Shown here: piece by piece, positions 1 to 9,886 of the stretch
Layout: every line of letters starts with the position of its first letter
Position numbering within the stretch: the first letter of the stretch is position 1
Origin: Candidatus Krumholzibacteriota bacterium
Lineage (GTDB): Bacteria > Krumholzibacteriota > Krumholzibacteriia > LZORAL124-64-63
Direction: 5' to 3'
DNA: 64,000 nt
Assembly (NCBI GenBank): GCA_022711765.1
Contig: JAKLEB010000003.1
Coordinates: 62,001-126,000, forward strand
The notes under the pieces: model-generated
Database searches by the model: none
What the model saw: only the letters and a program-made list of their open reading frames with translations
Told to the model about the DNA's origin: nothing
Translations under genes and position numbers: made by a program

Positions 1-1513
1 CGGCGTGGCCGTGGACGTCGGCCGCGGCGATGTAGTACTCGACGACCACGCCGTCGCCCGGGATCTCGGGGATCGTGCCGCCGAACTCGCCGGGCGTCCC
101 GGTGGGCGAGAGCGGCAGCTCGACCCAGGCGCCGCCGTTCAGGCGCCAGGACAGCACGACGCTCGCCGGGTCGATCGCCGCGCCGCCGAAGCCCGCGATC
201 GCGACCGTCACGTCCTGCGGCCCCGCGTAGGGGTGCTGGAACTCGAGCGGCGTGTGCGTGAACGAGGGGCCGCGCAGGTCGCTCGCCACGGCGATCAGGT
301 AGAGCGACGGCCAGAGGTTCTCGTCGAAGAGGGGCTGGCGTTCGCTGTCGGACGGCCAGAAGCCCGTGTTGCCGATCTCGGTGGTGAAGCCGAAGACCTT
401 GGTGTGCGCGTCCTGCTGGCCGTAATCCCAGTCGAAGCTGCCGCCGCAGACCTCGTAGAGCACCTCGGGCGGCTGGCCCGGCGTGTAGCCGTTGAACTGG
501 ACCATGGCCGCGGCGAGCTCGACGAAGGTCGCGTGGTCGGGCGTGTCGGCGGACGTGTAGCCCCACGGGTAGAGCGTGAGGTCGGCATAGGTGTGGAAGC
601 TCTGCCGGATCACGAAGTCGTGGGCGTCGACGAGCTGCATGATCGCCTGGGTCTCGGGCTCGCTGCCCGCGGACGGCCCGCGGTAGGTCTCGTCGCCCGG
701 GTAGCCGCTGCTCCCGCCCGCGCACCCCCACTCGTAGGGATAGTTGCGGTTGCAGTCGACGCCGTAGGTACCGTCGCCGTTGTTGCGCCGGTTCTTGCGC
801 CACATGCCGCCGCCGTCGGGGCTGTTCTGCTCGTTGTACACGAACCCGTCGGGATTGACGAAGGGTACGAGGTAGACCTCGTTCTCCTCGACGAGCTGCA
901 CGATCTGGGGGTCGCCCGCGCGGTACTGCTCGGCGAGGTACGCGGCGAGCATGAGCACCATCTCCGAGGACATGACCTCGCGCGCGTGGTGCAGCGCGTC
1001 GAAGAGCACCTCGGGCTCATCCGGCTCGTCGACGGCGGGATTGTCCGACACCCTCACGCACCAGATGTTGCGGCCCTGGTGGCTCCAGCCGAGCGTCCAT
1101 TTCGGGCTGACGACCTCGGGGTACTGCGCGGCGAGCTGGTCGAGCCAGGCCACGCCCTCGTCGTAGGTGTGGTAGAGGCCGAAGTTGTCGCGGTTGCCGT
1201 TGCGCTCCGCGTAGTACGTCTCGAGGTCGTCCACGAGGACCTCGACCCGCGAGCCGCGGCCGAGCCACTCGGGGACCTCGTCGCGCTCGACCACGATGTC
1301 GGCGAACACGCCGGCGCGGCCGGCAACCACGTCCCAGCGGGCCTGGCCGGCGCGGAAGACGTCCTGGTCGGCCTCCGTCTCGAGCCAGAAGCGGATCAGG
1401 GCGTGGGAGCCCGGAGCTGCCGCCGCGGCGAGGGCCGGCAGCGCGAGGGCGAGGACGAGAGCGAGCGCGGCGAAGGCGCCGGCGCGGCGGGCGAGGCGGC
1501 TGGTCGTGGTCAA
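1..1513 (-). CDS. Secreted M14 zinc carboxypeptidase, C-terminus cut by window edge
   Basis: Peptidase family M14 (carboxypeptidase A/T-like), predicted to remove C-terminal residues outside the cytoplasm. The frame has no ATG near its start; I use the TTG at 1513 because AGGGAG lies about 7 nt upstream and a signal peptide follows at once (Thr-rich, Arg-Arg, then an Ala/Leu core). Visible catalytic features: the zinc motif HxxE in LHHAREVMSSE, the Asn-Arg pair in DCNRNYPYEWG, the third zinc His in SFHTYADLTLYPWG and the general-base Glu in FTTEIGNTGFWP. About 504 codons are inside the window. After the catalytic domain an Ig-like region begins (reading SFTHTPLEF onward) and runs off the edge. 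A sorting tail like those of its neighbours is expected beyond base 1 but cannot be seen. Confidence 0.9.
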   Translation of the reverse strand, partial: MTTTSRLARRAGAFAALALVLALALPALAAAAAPGSHALIRFWLETEADQDVFRAGQARWDVVAGRAGVFADIVVERDEVPEWLGRGSRVEVLVDDLETYYAERNGNRDNFGLYHTYDEGVAWLDQLAAQYPEVVSPKWTLGWSHQGRNIWCVRVSDNPAVDEPDEPEVLFDALHHAREVMSSEMVLMLAAYLAEQYRAGDPQIVQLVEENEVYLVPFVNPDGFVYNEQNSPDGGGMWRKNRRNNGDGTYGVDCNRNYPYEWGCAGGSSGYPGDETYRGPSAGSEPETQAIMQLVDAHDFVIRQSFHTYADLTLYPWGYTSADTPDHATFVELAAAMVQFNGYTPGQPPEVLYEVCGGSFDWDYGQQDAHTKVFGFTTEIGNTGFWPSDSERQPLFDENLWPSLYLIAVASDLRGPSFTHTPLEFQHPYAGPQDVTVAIAGFGGAAIDPASVVLSWRLNGGAWVELPLSPTGTPGEFGGTIPEIPGDGVVVEYYIAAADVHGHA

Positions 1514-1558
1514 GGTCGTCTCCCTGGTCGGAACCGGATCGCGGGGTGGGCACGGACC

Positions 1559-1588
1559 ATTGTAGCAGATTCGCCGGGCGCGCGTCAG
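1559..1588 (-). promoter_or_regulatory. Putative promoter of the M14 peptidase gene
   Basis: On the minus strand CTGACG (1583-1588) is followed after 18 bp by TACAAT (1559-1564), 46 bp before the TTG start. TACAAT recurs upstream of other genes here (14985-14990, 23113-23118, 38297-38302). Confidence 0.45.
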
Positions 1589-1627
1589 CCGCCGGCGCGA
1601 TCGGAACGCGAGGTCCGCCCGCGGGGG

Positions 1628-2314
1628 TCACGCATCCGGCTTGACCACGTTCGCGGGCTCCAGTCGACTCAGGTTTCTCAGGTTACGGATGACCCGCCGC
1701 GACAGCATGAGCACCATCCCGCCCACGGCGACGAGGCCGAAGACGTCGAAGACCGTCGCCCGCACACCGAATACCGTGTACGGAATCGGGCCGACGAGCA
1801 CGGCGAGGGTGTTCAGGCCCATCAGGATCAGGCGGGTCTCGGTCGGACCCACGACGCCGTAACCGAAGCGGAAATCGCCCAGGACCTGGCTTTCCAGGTA
1901 GACGTTGATCGACAGGATCAGGTAGCCGACCACGATCCCGAGACCCACGGCAAGCAGCATGTACGGCGACAGGCCGAGCCCGAGGCCGATCGCCAGGGTC
2001 GCGAAGGCGTCGGTCAGGTGGTCCAGGTAGAAGCCGTAGCGCGGGCGCTGGATCCGGCGGACCCGGGCCGTGGTCCCGTCGAGGCTGTCGCCGAACCAGT
2101 TGAGGACGAATCCCAGGTTGGCGATCCACAGCCACCACGCGGCCTCGTTCGACAGGATGTAGGCGGTCGTGATGACGGCGGAGCCGAGCATGCCGAGCAG
2201 GGTCAGGTGGTCCGGCAGGACCCAGCCGGGCAGGCGGCGGGCGATGCCCACGAGCGCGCGCTTCTCGATCTCGCTCAGGACGAACGTCGCCCGGCGGGTC
2301 GGGTCGCCGGTCAT
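1628..2314 (-). CDS. CDP-alcohol phosphatidyltransferase family protein
   Basis: A 228-residue integral membrane enzyme that transfers a phosphoalcohol from a CDP-activated donor to an alcohol acceptor, in the inner membrane. The family signature D-x2-D-G-x2-A-R-x9-G-x3-D-x3-D is complete, beginning DSLDGTTAR and ending GFYLDHLTD. Several hydrophobic helices follow (LAIGLGLGLSPYMLLAVGLG and others). I chose ATG 2314 because it gives a normal N-terminus and overlaps the upstream cytidylate-kinase-like gene by 4 nt (ATGA), a typical translationally coupled pair. The acceptor cannot be told from sequence; phosphatidylglycerol, phosphatidylinositol-like or ether-lipid head groups are all possible. 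Confidence 0.88.
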   Translation of the reverse strand: MTGDPTRRATFVLSEIEKRALVGIARRLPGWVLPDHLTLLGMLGSAVITTAYILSNEAAWWLWIANLGFVLNWFGDSLDGTTARVRRIQRPRYGFYLDHLTDAFATLAIGLGLGLSPYMLLAVGLGIVVGYLILSINVYLESQVLGDFRFGYGVVGPTETRLILMGLNTLAVLVGPIPYTVFGVRATVFDVFGLVAVGGMVLMLSRRVIRNLRNLSRLEPANVVKPDA

Positions 2315-3048
2315 CGCGGACCGGTCCCCGGCGCGTCCGGCGAACCGCCGGCAAGGGGCCGGCGCCGCGCTTCGAGGAGGCGCAGGCAGGCGTCGACGAT
2401 GGCCTCGAGGGTGTGCCGCTCGGAGTTGATCACGAGGTCGTAGTTGCGCGGATCGTCGACCTCGGACTGGAAATAGGACCGCACGAACGCGGCGCGGGCG
2501 GCGTCGGTCCGGTGCATGGACTCGCGCGCCGCGTCCGGGTCGAGCTCGCGCCACGCCTGCAGGTTCTCGATCCGGTGCCGATCGCTGGCCACGAGGCGGA
2601 TCCGCAGGTCGGCCTGGTCGCCGAGGATGAAGCCGGCGCCCCGCCCCACGAGGATCGCGCCGCCGGTCTCGGCCAGGGTCCGGATCGTGCGGGCGAGCGT
2701 CAGCGCGTAGTCGTCGCGCATGAACAGCTTGCGGCCGAGCATCCCGCGGACCCAGGCGTCGACCGAGCTCACGAGGTTCTCGTCGAGCAGCGCGACCACG
2801 TCGCGCCGCAGGCCCGCATCGCTGGCGATCTGATCGACCAGCTCGCGGCCCCAGACCTGGACCCCGAGCCGCTCGCCGAGCGCCGCCGCGATGTCGCGGG
2901 CGTTGCACCCCGCCATGCGGCTGATCGTGACCACCGGTCCCCGCTCGGGTTTCGGCTGCTCGGGCTGGGCTTTCTGGAGCGCCGACTTGTATCGGTTGTA
3001 CTGGTGGAGCTGGCGCTGGATGAGGGTCTCGATGACGGCGCGGGACAC
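2311..3048 (-). CDS. Cytidylate kinase-like family protein
   Basis: A 245-residue protein of the cytidylate-kinase-like family (Cytidylate_kin2 type). It starts with GTG 3048 behind AGGGGG. Residues 1-35 are a basic helical lead; the nucleotide-kinase fold then begins with VVTISRMAGCNARDIAAALG. That stretch occupies the place of the Walker A loop but lacks the usual GxGK(S/T). Later segments GAILVGRGAGFIL, LRIRLVASDRHRIENL and DPRNYDLVINSE match the ISR...VGRGA...NYDLVINT pattern of the family. The gene is translationally coupled to a CDP-alcohol phosphatidyltransferase, so it may act on a CMP- or CTP-linked lipid precursor. The true substrate is unknown. Confidence 0.8.
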   Translation of the reverse strand: MSRAVIETLIQRQLHQYNRYKSALQKAQPEQPKPERGPVVTISRMAGCNARDIAAALGERLGVQVWGRELVDQIASDAGLRRDVVALLDENLVSSVDAWVRGMLGRKLFMRDDYALTLARTIRTLAETGGAILVGRGAGFILGDQADLRIRLVASDRHRIENLQAWRELDPDAARESMHRTDAARAAFVRSYFQSEVDDPRNYDLVINSERHTLEAIVDACLRLLEARRRPLAGGSPDAPGTGPR

Positions 3049-3135
3049 GGCACACCCCCTGGGGCGGATCGGTGGCGAGTGAATGTCGCGCGACGACGCG
3101 CTCCTGCGCGCGACGGCCAGACTCTACGCGACCCC

Positions 3136-3165
3136 CTGGCTGCGGTCCACCAGGTCGGTTAGACT
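3136..3165 (+). promoter_or_regulatory. Putative promoter of the DUF4112 gene
   Basis: CTGGCT (3136-3141), 18 bp, then TAGACT (3160-3165) followed by CG. The same TAGAyTCG -10 element occurs before trkH and the 40820 gene. It lies 47 bp before the ATG at 3213. Confidence 0.35.
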
Positions 3166-3212
3166 CGCCGCCGGGGAACGACGAGAACCTCGTGCGCGCG
3201 AGGAGGTTGGCG

Positions 3213-3674
3213 ATGGCCGGCGGCAAGTCCGCGAAGGGCGGCGGCGGCTCCCGGGTTCCGTCCCACAGGGTGCGGCGATACGCCGCGCGGCACGGTCTCG
3301 ACTACGACCAGGCCATGATCCGGCTCTTCCACGCCAACGAGAAGGCCGCCAGGCTGCTGGACTCCGCGGTGAAGCTCCCCCTCATCGGCCGCGTGGGATT
3401 CGATGCGCTCATCGGCCTCGCGCCGGTCGCGGGCGACATCGTCGGCAAGCTGTTCGCGCTCTCGATCATCGCCAACGCGAGCCAGCTGGGCGCGCCCAGG
3501 CGGCTCGTCTGGCGGATGATCGGCAACTCGGCGTTCGACCTGGCCATCGGCGCGATCCCGGTCATCGGAGACGCCTTCGACGTGTTCTTCCGCGCGAACA
3601 ACCGGAACATCCGGCTGCTGCGCAGGCACCTCGAGCAGGAGAACCTCCTGCCGCCAGGCCCCCCCGGGAGCTGA
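3213..3674 (+). CDS. DUF4112 domain membrane protein
   Basis: A 153-residue protein of the DUF4112 family, function unknown. The start is ATG 3213 because a perfect AGGAGG sits 6 nt upstream; a longer reading from further upstream lacks this. After a Gly/Lys-rich lead come two helical hairpins rich in Gly, Pro and Asp (GFDALIGLAPVAGDIVGKL and the related FDLAIGAIPVIGDAFDVFF). These form the internal repeat typical of the family and probably associate with the membrane. The basic C-terminal tail reads NNRNIRLLRRHLEQE. It faces the sigma54 activator gene convergently with a 5-nt gap and is divergent from the kinase-like gene. Confidence 0.85.
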   Translation: MAGGKSAKGGGGSRVPSHRVRRYAARHGLDYDQAMIRLFHANEKAARLLDSAVKLPLIGRVGFDALIGLAPVAGDIVGKLFALSIIANASQLGAPRRLVWRMIGNSAFDLAIGAIPVIGDAFDVFFRANNRNIRLLRRHLEQENLLPPGPPGS

Positions 3675-3679
3675 GGCGT

Positions 3680-5188
3680 TCACCGGAATCGCGTCCAGTC
3701 GACCCCAAGCTTGCGCATGCGGGCGCGCAGGGTGTGCGGATTGATCCGCAGGAGCGCGGCCGCGCCCGCCGGCCCCTCGATCCGGCCGCGGGTCGCGACG
3801 AGCGCGGCGCGGATGTGGCGCGCCATGGCCTGATCCAGGGGGATGACCTCGCCGCGGTCGCCGGCGAATGCGTCGCCCGCAGCGGGTGCCGGCCTCGCCG
3901 GCGCCTCGCCGGACGCCGGCGCCGCCGGCGGCGCGCCGGCCGCCGCGCCGAGCGCCTTGGCGATCTCCAGGCGGCGGCCGTCGCCGAGGATCGCGGCGCG
4001 ATCGATCACCGACCCCAGCTCCCGGATGTTGCCGGGCCAGGCATACGACGCGAGGAGCGCCAGGTCCGCGGGGGTCGCCGCGCACGGTCGCAGCCCGAAC
4101 CGGCGAGCCGCGCGGTGGGCGAGCATGTCGACCAGATCCGGGACGTCCTCGAGCCGCTCGCGCAGCGGCGGCAGCACGACCGGGAAGACGGCGAGGCGGT
4201 ACCAGAGATCGGCCCGGAACTCGCCGCGCTGGACCATCGCCGCGAGGTCGCGGTGGGTCGCGGCGACGATGCGCACGTCGACCTGCATGGGCACCTCGCC
4301 GCCCACTCGCAGCACGATGCCGTCCTGCAGGACGCGGAGCAGCCGCACCTGGGCGGCGGGCGGCAACTCGCCGATCTCGTCGAGCAGGAGCGTTCCTCCG
4401 TCCGAGCGCTCGAACCAGCCCCGGTGGCGCTGGGCGGCGCCGGTGAAGGCGCCTTTCTCGTGGCCGAAGAGCTGGCTGTCGACCAGCTCGGGGGGGATCG
4501 CGCCGCAGTTGACGCGCGTGAACGGCCCCGCGGCGCGCGGCGAGCGCTCGTGCAGCGCGCGGGCGATCACCTCCTTGCCCGAGCCGGTCTCGCCGAAGAT
4601 CAGGACCGGCGCGTCCGAGCCGGCCACCATGGCGACGCGCGCCATGACTTCGCGCAGGCCGCCCTCGCTCCCGACGACCGCCTCGAGCAGGTGGTCGCGG
4701 CCCAGCCGATCCAGCAGCGAGCGCCGGTCGGCGTCCGCCGCGCTGCGCAGCTCGGCGAGCTCGCGGCGGCGGTGGTCGGCGTCCAGGGCCGCGGCGACTG
4801 GCTCTCGCAGCTCCGCGAGCAGGTCGGCCAGACCCGAGGTCGCGGCGTCGGCGGCGCTCGCCGCGCCCGGCCCGGACACGACGAGCGCTCCGGTCGCCCC
4901 GCCCGGGCCCCGCAGCGGCGCGGCCACGGCCGGACCCGTGAGGTCGCGGGGCCTCAGGCCGGCGTCCAGGCCGCCGTCCCGCGCCGGATCGGCGCCGAGC
5001 GAACGCAGCTCGCCGCCCGCAAGCCATCGCCGGACGTCCGGCGAGGGAGGCGCCCCCACGACCCAGAAGCGCAAACCTGGCCTGTCCTCGCCTGCCAGCT
5101 CGACCAGCCGGGCGGCGAAGACCTCGAGGTCGTGATCCTGGCACGCCTCGCGCCAGATCTCGGCGAGACGAACGGGAGTGATCGGCAT
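3680..5188 (-). CDS. Sigma54-dependent transcriptional activator
   Basis: A bacterial enhancer-binding protein of about 502 residues. The N-terminal third is a sensor-like region of no recognised family (possibly GAF-like; no phospho-receiver Asp pattern). The central AAA+ domain has Walker A GETGSGKE, the sigma54-contacting loop GAFTGA, Walker B GGTLLLDEIGELP and an arginine-finger region PPLRERLEDVPDL. The Fis-type helix-turn-helix is at the end (AAALLRINPHTLRARMRKLG). It is divergent from the sulfate ABC operon, which has a -24/-12 promoter, so it is very likely that operon's activator. In-frame ATGs also occur at 5200, 5221 and 5224, none with a convincing Shine-Dalgarno. I use 5188, with GGGA 6 nt upstream, because it leaves the inverted repeat at 5208-5222 outside the gene. 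Confidence 0.9.
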   Translation of the reverse strand: MPITPVRLAEIWREACQDHDLEVFAARLVELAGEDRPGLRFWVVGAPPSPDVRRWLAGGELRSLGADPARDGGLDAGLRPRDLTGPAVAAPLRGPGGATGALVVSGPGAASAADAATSGLADLLAELREPVAAALDADHRRRELAELRSAADADRRSLLDRLGRDHLLEAVVGSEGGLREVMARVAMVAGSDAPVLIFGETGSGKEVIARALHERSPRAAGPFTRVNCGAIPPELVDSQLFGHEKGAFTGAAQRHRGWFERSDGGTLLLDEIGELPPAAQVRLLRVLQDGIVLRVGGEVPMQVDVRIVAATHRDLAAMVQRGEFRADLWYRLAVFPVVLPPLRERLEDVPDLVDMLAHRAARRFGLRPCAATPADLALLASYAWPGNIRELGSVIDRAAILGDGRRLEIAKALGAAAGAPPAAPASGEAPARPAPAAGDAFAGDRGEVIPLDQAMARHIRAALVATRGRIEGPAGAAALLRINPHTLRARMRKLGVDWTRFR

Positions 5189-5207
5189 GTCGGATCCCAT
5201 CGGATAT

Positions 5208-5222
5208 GATGGCCAAACCATC
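5208..5222. promoter_or_regulatory. Inverted repeat, candidate activator binding site
   Basis: GATGG-CCAAA-CCATC forms a dyad with 5-bp arms. A second CCATCA half-site lies at 5239-5244, 21 bp (two helical turns) from the first (5218-5223). The sites are about 70-105 bp upstream of the sigma54-type promoter at 5315, a usual place for an enhancer. The binding partner is inferred to be the divergent activator. Confidence 0.4.
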
Positions 5223-5314
5223 AAATAAGGTCATAGACCCATCACATATTACGGCCAGACCCAGCACCTGATCAACAACTAAAACCAATACAACAACTTG
5301 CGGATCGCCCAGGA

Positions 5315-5330
5315 TGGCCTGGATCGTGCA
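5315..5330 (+). promoter_or_regulatory. Sigma54-type (-24/-12) promoter of the sulfate ABC operon
   Basis: TGGC-N9-TGCA, with the invariant GG and GC separated by exactly 10 bp. Compared with TGGCACG-N4-TTGCA it misses three of the conserved positions. The expected transcription start is near 5341, giving a leader of about 32 nt and an AAGGA ribosome site at 5361 before ATG 5373. The adjacent divergent gene encodes a GAFTGA activator. Confidence 0.6.
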
Positions 5331-5372
5331 ATGGATTTCGTGTAGTCTCCAACCAGGCGGAAGGACTCGAAC

Positions 5373-6464
5373 ATGATCCGTCGACTCGACCCCTCGTGGC
5401 TGCTCGCAGCCGTCCTGCTCCTCGGATCGCTCGGTTGCGGCGGCGGCGGAGAGCAGCAGGCGGCAGGTCGCCAGCCGATCACCCTGTTGAACGTCTCCTA
5501 CGACCCGACCCGCGAACTCTACCGCGATTACAACGAGGCCTTCGCCGCCCACTGGCTGAAAGAGACCGGTCAGACGGTCACCCTCGAGATGTCCCACGGC
5601 GGCGCCGGCAAGCAGGCCCGCGCCGTCATCGACGGGCTCGAGGCCGACGTCGTCACCCTCGCGCTCGCGTACGACATCGACGCGATCGCGAGCCGGGCGC
5701 AGCTGCTGCCAGCCGGCTGGCAGGCGCGGCTGCCCCACAACAGCGCGCCGTACACGTCGACCATCGTCTTCCTGGTGCGCAAGGGCAACCCGCTGCAGAT
5801 CCGCGACTGGGACGACCTCGTGCGGCCCGACGTCGCGGTCATCACGCCCAATCCCAAGACGTCCGGCGGCGCGCGCTGGAATTATCTGGCGGCGTGGGCC
5901 TTCGCCCTCAAGCGCGAGCTGGGCGACCTCTCCCGCCTCCAGGATCCCGCCCAGGCGGATGCGGTCGCCGCGGCCGAGGTCGTCGCCCGCCGGTTCGTGA
6001 CCGATCTCTTCGCCCGCGTGCCGGTGCTCGACTCCGGCGCGCGCGGCAGCACCAACACGTTCGTCCAGCGCCAGATCGGCGACGTGCTGCTCGCCTGGGA
6101 GAACGAGGCGTTCCTCGCCGTCAACGAGCTGGGGCCCGACGTGGTGGACATCGTGGTGCCCTCGCTGAGCATCCTGGCCGAGCCGTCGGTCGCGCTCGTC
6201 GACGTCTTCGCGGACAAGCACGGCACGCGCGCGGTGGCCGAGGCCTACCTCGAGTGGCTCTACTCGCCGACGGGCCAGCGCATCGCCGCGAAGCACTACT
6301 ACCGGCCGGTCGACCCGCAGCACGCCGACCCGGCGGACCTCGCCAGGTTCCCCGACGTCGAGCTGGTCAAGATCGACGAGGTCTTCGGCGGCTGGGCGAA
6401 CGCCCAGCGGATCCACTTCGACGACGGCGGGACCTTCGACCAGATCTACGTGCCCGGTCCCTGA
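5373..6464 (+). CDS. sbp: Sulfate/thiosulfate ABC transporter, substrate-binding lipoprotein
   Basis: A 363-residue periplasmic binding protein (Sbp/CysP family) that captures sulfate or thiosulfate for the CysTWA importer. The N-terminus is a lipoprotein signal with lipobox LGSLGC (Cys22), so it is membrane-tethered rather than free. Family motifs are all present: [11 protein letters not shown] at the start of the mature protein, the anion-binding [12 protein letters not shown], and [21 protein letters not shown] lies 7 nt before ATG 5373. It is the first gene of a tight operon; cysT follows after 9 nt. Sulfate and thiosulfate binders cannot be told apart here, so the sbp symbol is by family. 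Confidence 0.93.
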   Translation: MIRRLDPSWLLAAVLLLGSLGCGGGGEQQAAGRQPITLLNVSYDPTRELYRDYNEAFAAHWLKETGQTVTLEMSHGGAGKQARAVIDGLEADVVTLALAYDIDAIASRAQLLPAGWQARLPHNSAPYTSTIVFLVRKGNPLQIRDWDDLVRPDVAVITPNPKTSGGARWNYLAAWAFALKRELGDLSRLQDPAQADAVAAAEVVARRFVTDLFARVPVLDSGARGSTNTFVQRQIGDVLLAWENEAFLAVNELGPDVVDIVVPSLSILAEPSVALVDVFADKHGTRAVAEAYLEWLYSPTGQRIAAKHYYRPVDPQHADPADLARFPDVELVKIDEVFGGWANAQRIHFDDGGTFDQIYVPGP

Positions 6465-6473
6465 GGAGCGTCC

Positions 6474-7313
6474 ATGGCCTTCCTCGCTCGGCGCCACTCG
6501 GTGCTTCCCGGCTTCGGGCCGACGCTCGGCTTCTCGTTCCTCTACCTGTCGCTCGTGGTGCTGATCCCGCTGTCGCTGCTGTTCTTCCGCTCGGCGGACC
6601 TGGGCTGGGGCGGCTTCTGGAACGTGATCACCTCGCCGCGGGTCGTGGCCGCGTGCCGGCTCAGCTTCGGCGCGGCGTTCGCCGGCGCCGCCGTCAACGC
6701 GGTCTGCGGCCTGGTCGTGGCGTGGACGCTGGTGCGCTACCGCTTCCCCGGGCAGCGCCTGCTCGACGCCGTGATCGACCTGCCGTTCGCCCTGCCGACC
6801 GCGGTCTCGGGCATCGCCCTGACGACCCTGTACGCGCCGACCGGCTGGCTGGGCCGCCCGCTCGACGCGATCGGCCTCAAGGGCGCGTTCTCGCCGCTCG
6901 GCGTGACGATCGCCCTCACCTTCATCGGGCTGCCGTTCGTCGTGCGCACGTTGCAGCCCGCGCTCGAGGACCTCGACCTCGACCAGGAGGAGGCCGCCGC
7001 CGTCCTCGGCGCCTCGCGGTGGCGCACGCTGCGCCGCATCGTGCTGCCGGCGATCACGCCGGCGCTGTTGACCGGCTTTGCCCTCGCCTTCGCCCGCGGC
7101 CTCGGCGAGTACGGGTCGGTCGTCTTCATCTCCGGCAACATGCCGATGCGCACGGAGATCGCGCCGCTGTTGATCGTCGCCAAGCTCGAGCAGTACGACT
7201 ACGCCGGGGCGGCGGCGATCGCGGTCCTGCTGCTCGTGGCGTCGTTCCTGCTGCTCTTGACGATCAACCTGCTGCAGCGGTGGTCGGGCCGGCGCCACAT
7301 GCGGGGAGCCTGA
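6474..7313 (+). CDS. cysT: Sulfate ABC transporter permease CysT (CysU)
   Basis: A 279-residue inner-membrane permease with about six transmembrane helices. It pairs with CysW to form the sulfate/thiosulfate channel. The EAA loop that contacts the ATPase is visible as [21 protein letters not shown]. The segment [18 protein letters not shown] is characteristic of CysT, as is the early GWGGFW region. GGAG lies 5 nt before ATG 6474. cysW starts one base after the stop, so translation is probably coupled. Confidence 0.94.
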   Translation: MAFLARRHSVLPGFGPTLGFSFLYLSLVVLIPLSLLFFRSADLGWGGFWNVITSPRVVAACRLSFGAAFAGAAVNAVCGLVVAWTLVRYRFPGQRLLDAVIDLPFALPTAVSGIALTTLYAPTGWLGRPLDAIGLKGAFSPLGVTIALTFIGLPFVVRTLQPALEDLDLDQEEAAAVLGASRWRTLRRIVLPAITPALLTGFALAFARGLGEYGSVVFISGNMPMRTEIAPLLIVAKLEQYDYAGAAAIAVLLLVASFLLLLTINLLQRWSGRRHMRGA

Positions 7314-7314
7314 G

Positions 7315-8220
7315 ATGGGAGACCTCGTGCGCGTCCGCCGCCATCGATTCGCCGGTCGCCACGACCGGGCGGCCACGACCGAGCCGCGCTGGGTCGGCCT
7401 GCTGCTGCTCGCGACGACCGTGGTCTTCCTCGGCCTGTTCCTGCTCTTGCCGCTCGTCACGGTCTTCACCGAGGCGCTGCGCAAGGGCGCCGGCGCCTAC
7501 TTCGCGAGCTTCGGCGATCCCGCCGCGCTCGCCGCGATCCGCCTCACGCTGACCGTCGCCGCGATCGCGGTCCCCCTGAACCTGGTGTTCGGCGTGACCG
7601 CCGCCTGGGCGATCGCGAAGTTCGAGTTTCGCGGCAAGAGCTTCGTGACCACGCTGATCGACGTGCCGCTCGCGGTCTCGCCGGTGATCTCGGGCGCGAT
7701 CTACGTGCTGCTGTTCGGACTGCAGGGCTTGCTCGGCCCGTGGCTCAGCGCGCACGGCCTGCAGGTGATCTTCGCGGTTCCCGGCATCGTGATCGCGACC
7801 GTCTTCGTGACCGTGCCGTTCATCGCGCGCGAGCTGATCCCGCTGATGCAGGAGCAGGGCATCGAGGACGAGGAGGCGGCGCTCACGCTCGGCGCCTCCG
7901 GCTGGCAGACGTTCCGCCGGGTGACCCTGCCCAACGTGAAGTGGGCGCTGCTGTACGGCGTGATCCTCTGCAACGCGCGCGCGATGGGCGAATTCGGCGC
8001 GGTCTCGGTGGTGTCCGGCCACATCCGCGGCAAGACGAACACGATGCCGCTGCAGGTCGAGATCCTCTACAACGAATACAACTTCGTCGCCGCGTTCGCG
8101 GTCGCGTCGCTGCTCGCCTTGCTGGCCCTGGTGACGCTGGCGCTCAAGACCCTGGTCGAGCGTCTTTCGGCCGCCGCCGTGACCCTCGACAGTGGGCTGC
8201 CGGCCGCGGAGGAGATCTGA
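7315..8220 (+). CDS. cysW: Sulfate ABC transporter permease CysW
   Basis: A 301-residue inner-membrane permease, partner of CysT. After a basic cytoplasmic lead of about 25 residues there are six predicted membrane helices. The EAA loop reads [21 protein letters not shown], and [15 protein letters not shown] and [15 protein letters not shown] are CysW hallmarks. The start at 7315 is one base after the cysT stop; cysA begins one base after this stop. Confidence 0.94.
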   Translation: MGDLVRVRRHRFAGRHDRAATTEPRWVGLLLLATTVVFLGLFLLLPLVTVFTEALRKGAGAYFASFGDPAALAAIRLTLTVAAIAVPLNLVFGVTAAWAIAKFEFRGKSFVTTLIDVPLAVSPVISGAIYVLLFGLQGLLGPWLSAHGLQVIFAVPGIVIATVFVTVPFIARELIPLMQEQGIEDEEAALTLGASGWQTFRRVTLPNVKWALLYGVILCNARAMGEFGAVSVVSGHIRGKTNTMPLQVEILYNEYNFVAAFAVASLLALLALVTLALKTLVERLSAAAVTLDSGLPAAEEI

Positions 8221-8221
8221 C

Positions 8222-9301
<1,080 letters not shown>

Positions 9302-9334
9302 CCATCCGGGCCGGCGTCCGTTCTTCCTCTCGCC

Positions 9335-9886
9335 ATGAGACGAGAGACCTTCGACGCCATGCTCGAGGAACACCGCGACCGCGTGTACGGCCATGCGCTG
9401 TATTGCCTGCGCGACCCCGACGACGCCGCGGACCTGACGCAGGAGGCGTTCCTGCGCCTGTGGCGGCGGGGTCCGGAGATCGACGAGCCGCGGCTCGCCG
9501 CCTGGCTGATGCGGGTGGTCCGCAACCTGTGCATCGACCACGTGCGGCGCCGGCGGACGGTCGTCGTCCATTTCGGCCGGCCGGACCCGGACGCGCTCGA
9601 CCAGCTGCCGGACGGCGACGGTCCCGACACCGGCCCGTCGCACGGGGTCGCGCAGCAGGAAAGCCGCCGCGAGATGATGGCGGCGCTGGCGACCCTGCCG
9701 CCCGAGACCCGCAGCATCATGCTGATGCACTACTGGCAGGGAATGAAGCTGCACGAGATCGCCACCGCCCTCGACCTGAACCTCAACTCGGTGAAGGTGC
9801 GCGTCCACCGCGCCCGCAAGGCGTTGCGCGCGGTCCTGGACGAGCAGGCCGCCGAAACGGCCACGGCGAAACGGATGAACGGATGA
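9335..9886 (+). CDS. RNA polymerase sigma factor, ECF (sigma-70) family
   Basis: A 183-residue ECF sigma factor. Region 2 is visible as DDAADLTQEAFLRLWRRG and AWLMRVVRNLCIDHVRRRR (-10 recognition and melting). Region 4 is the helix-turn-helix MALATLPPETRSIML ... KLHEIATALDLNLNSVKVRVHRARKAL, shown here in part. The linker is acidic and Pro/Gly-rich. The 3' end overlaps the anti-sigma gene by 4 nt (ATGA), the usual sigma/anti-sigma coupling. No clear Shine-Dalgarno precedes ATG 9335; the leader is pyrimidine-rich. Its regulon is not evident, although the operon's DUF4252 gene is an obvious target candidate. Confidence 0.93.
   Translation: MRRETFDAMLEEHRDRVYGHALYCLRDPDDAADLTQEAFLRLWRRGPEIDEPRLAAWLMRVVRNLCIDHVRRRRTVVVHFGRPDPDALDQLPDGDGPDTGPSHGVAQQESRREMMAALATLPPETRSIMLMHYWQGMKLHEIATALDLNLNSVKVRVHRARKALRAVLDEQAAETATAKRMNG

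Noticed and set aside
5-2443. Long open frame on the + strand across the M14 peptidase and the lipid-enzyme genes
   Set aside because: Arg/Val/Glu-rich, no domain, antisense to genes with intact catalytic motifs; an artefact of high GC codon bias.
3159-7484. 1441-codon - strand open frame over the sulfate operon
   Set aside because: The sbp and cysT genes on the opposite strand carry all family motifs; composition of this frame is not protein-like.
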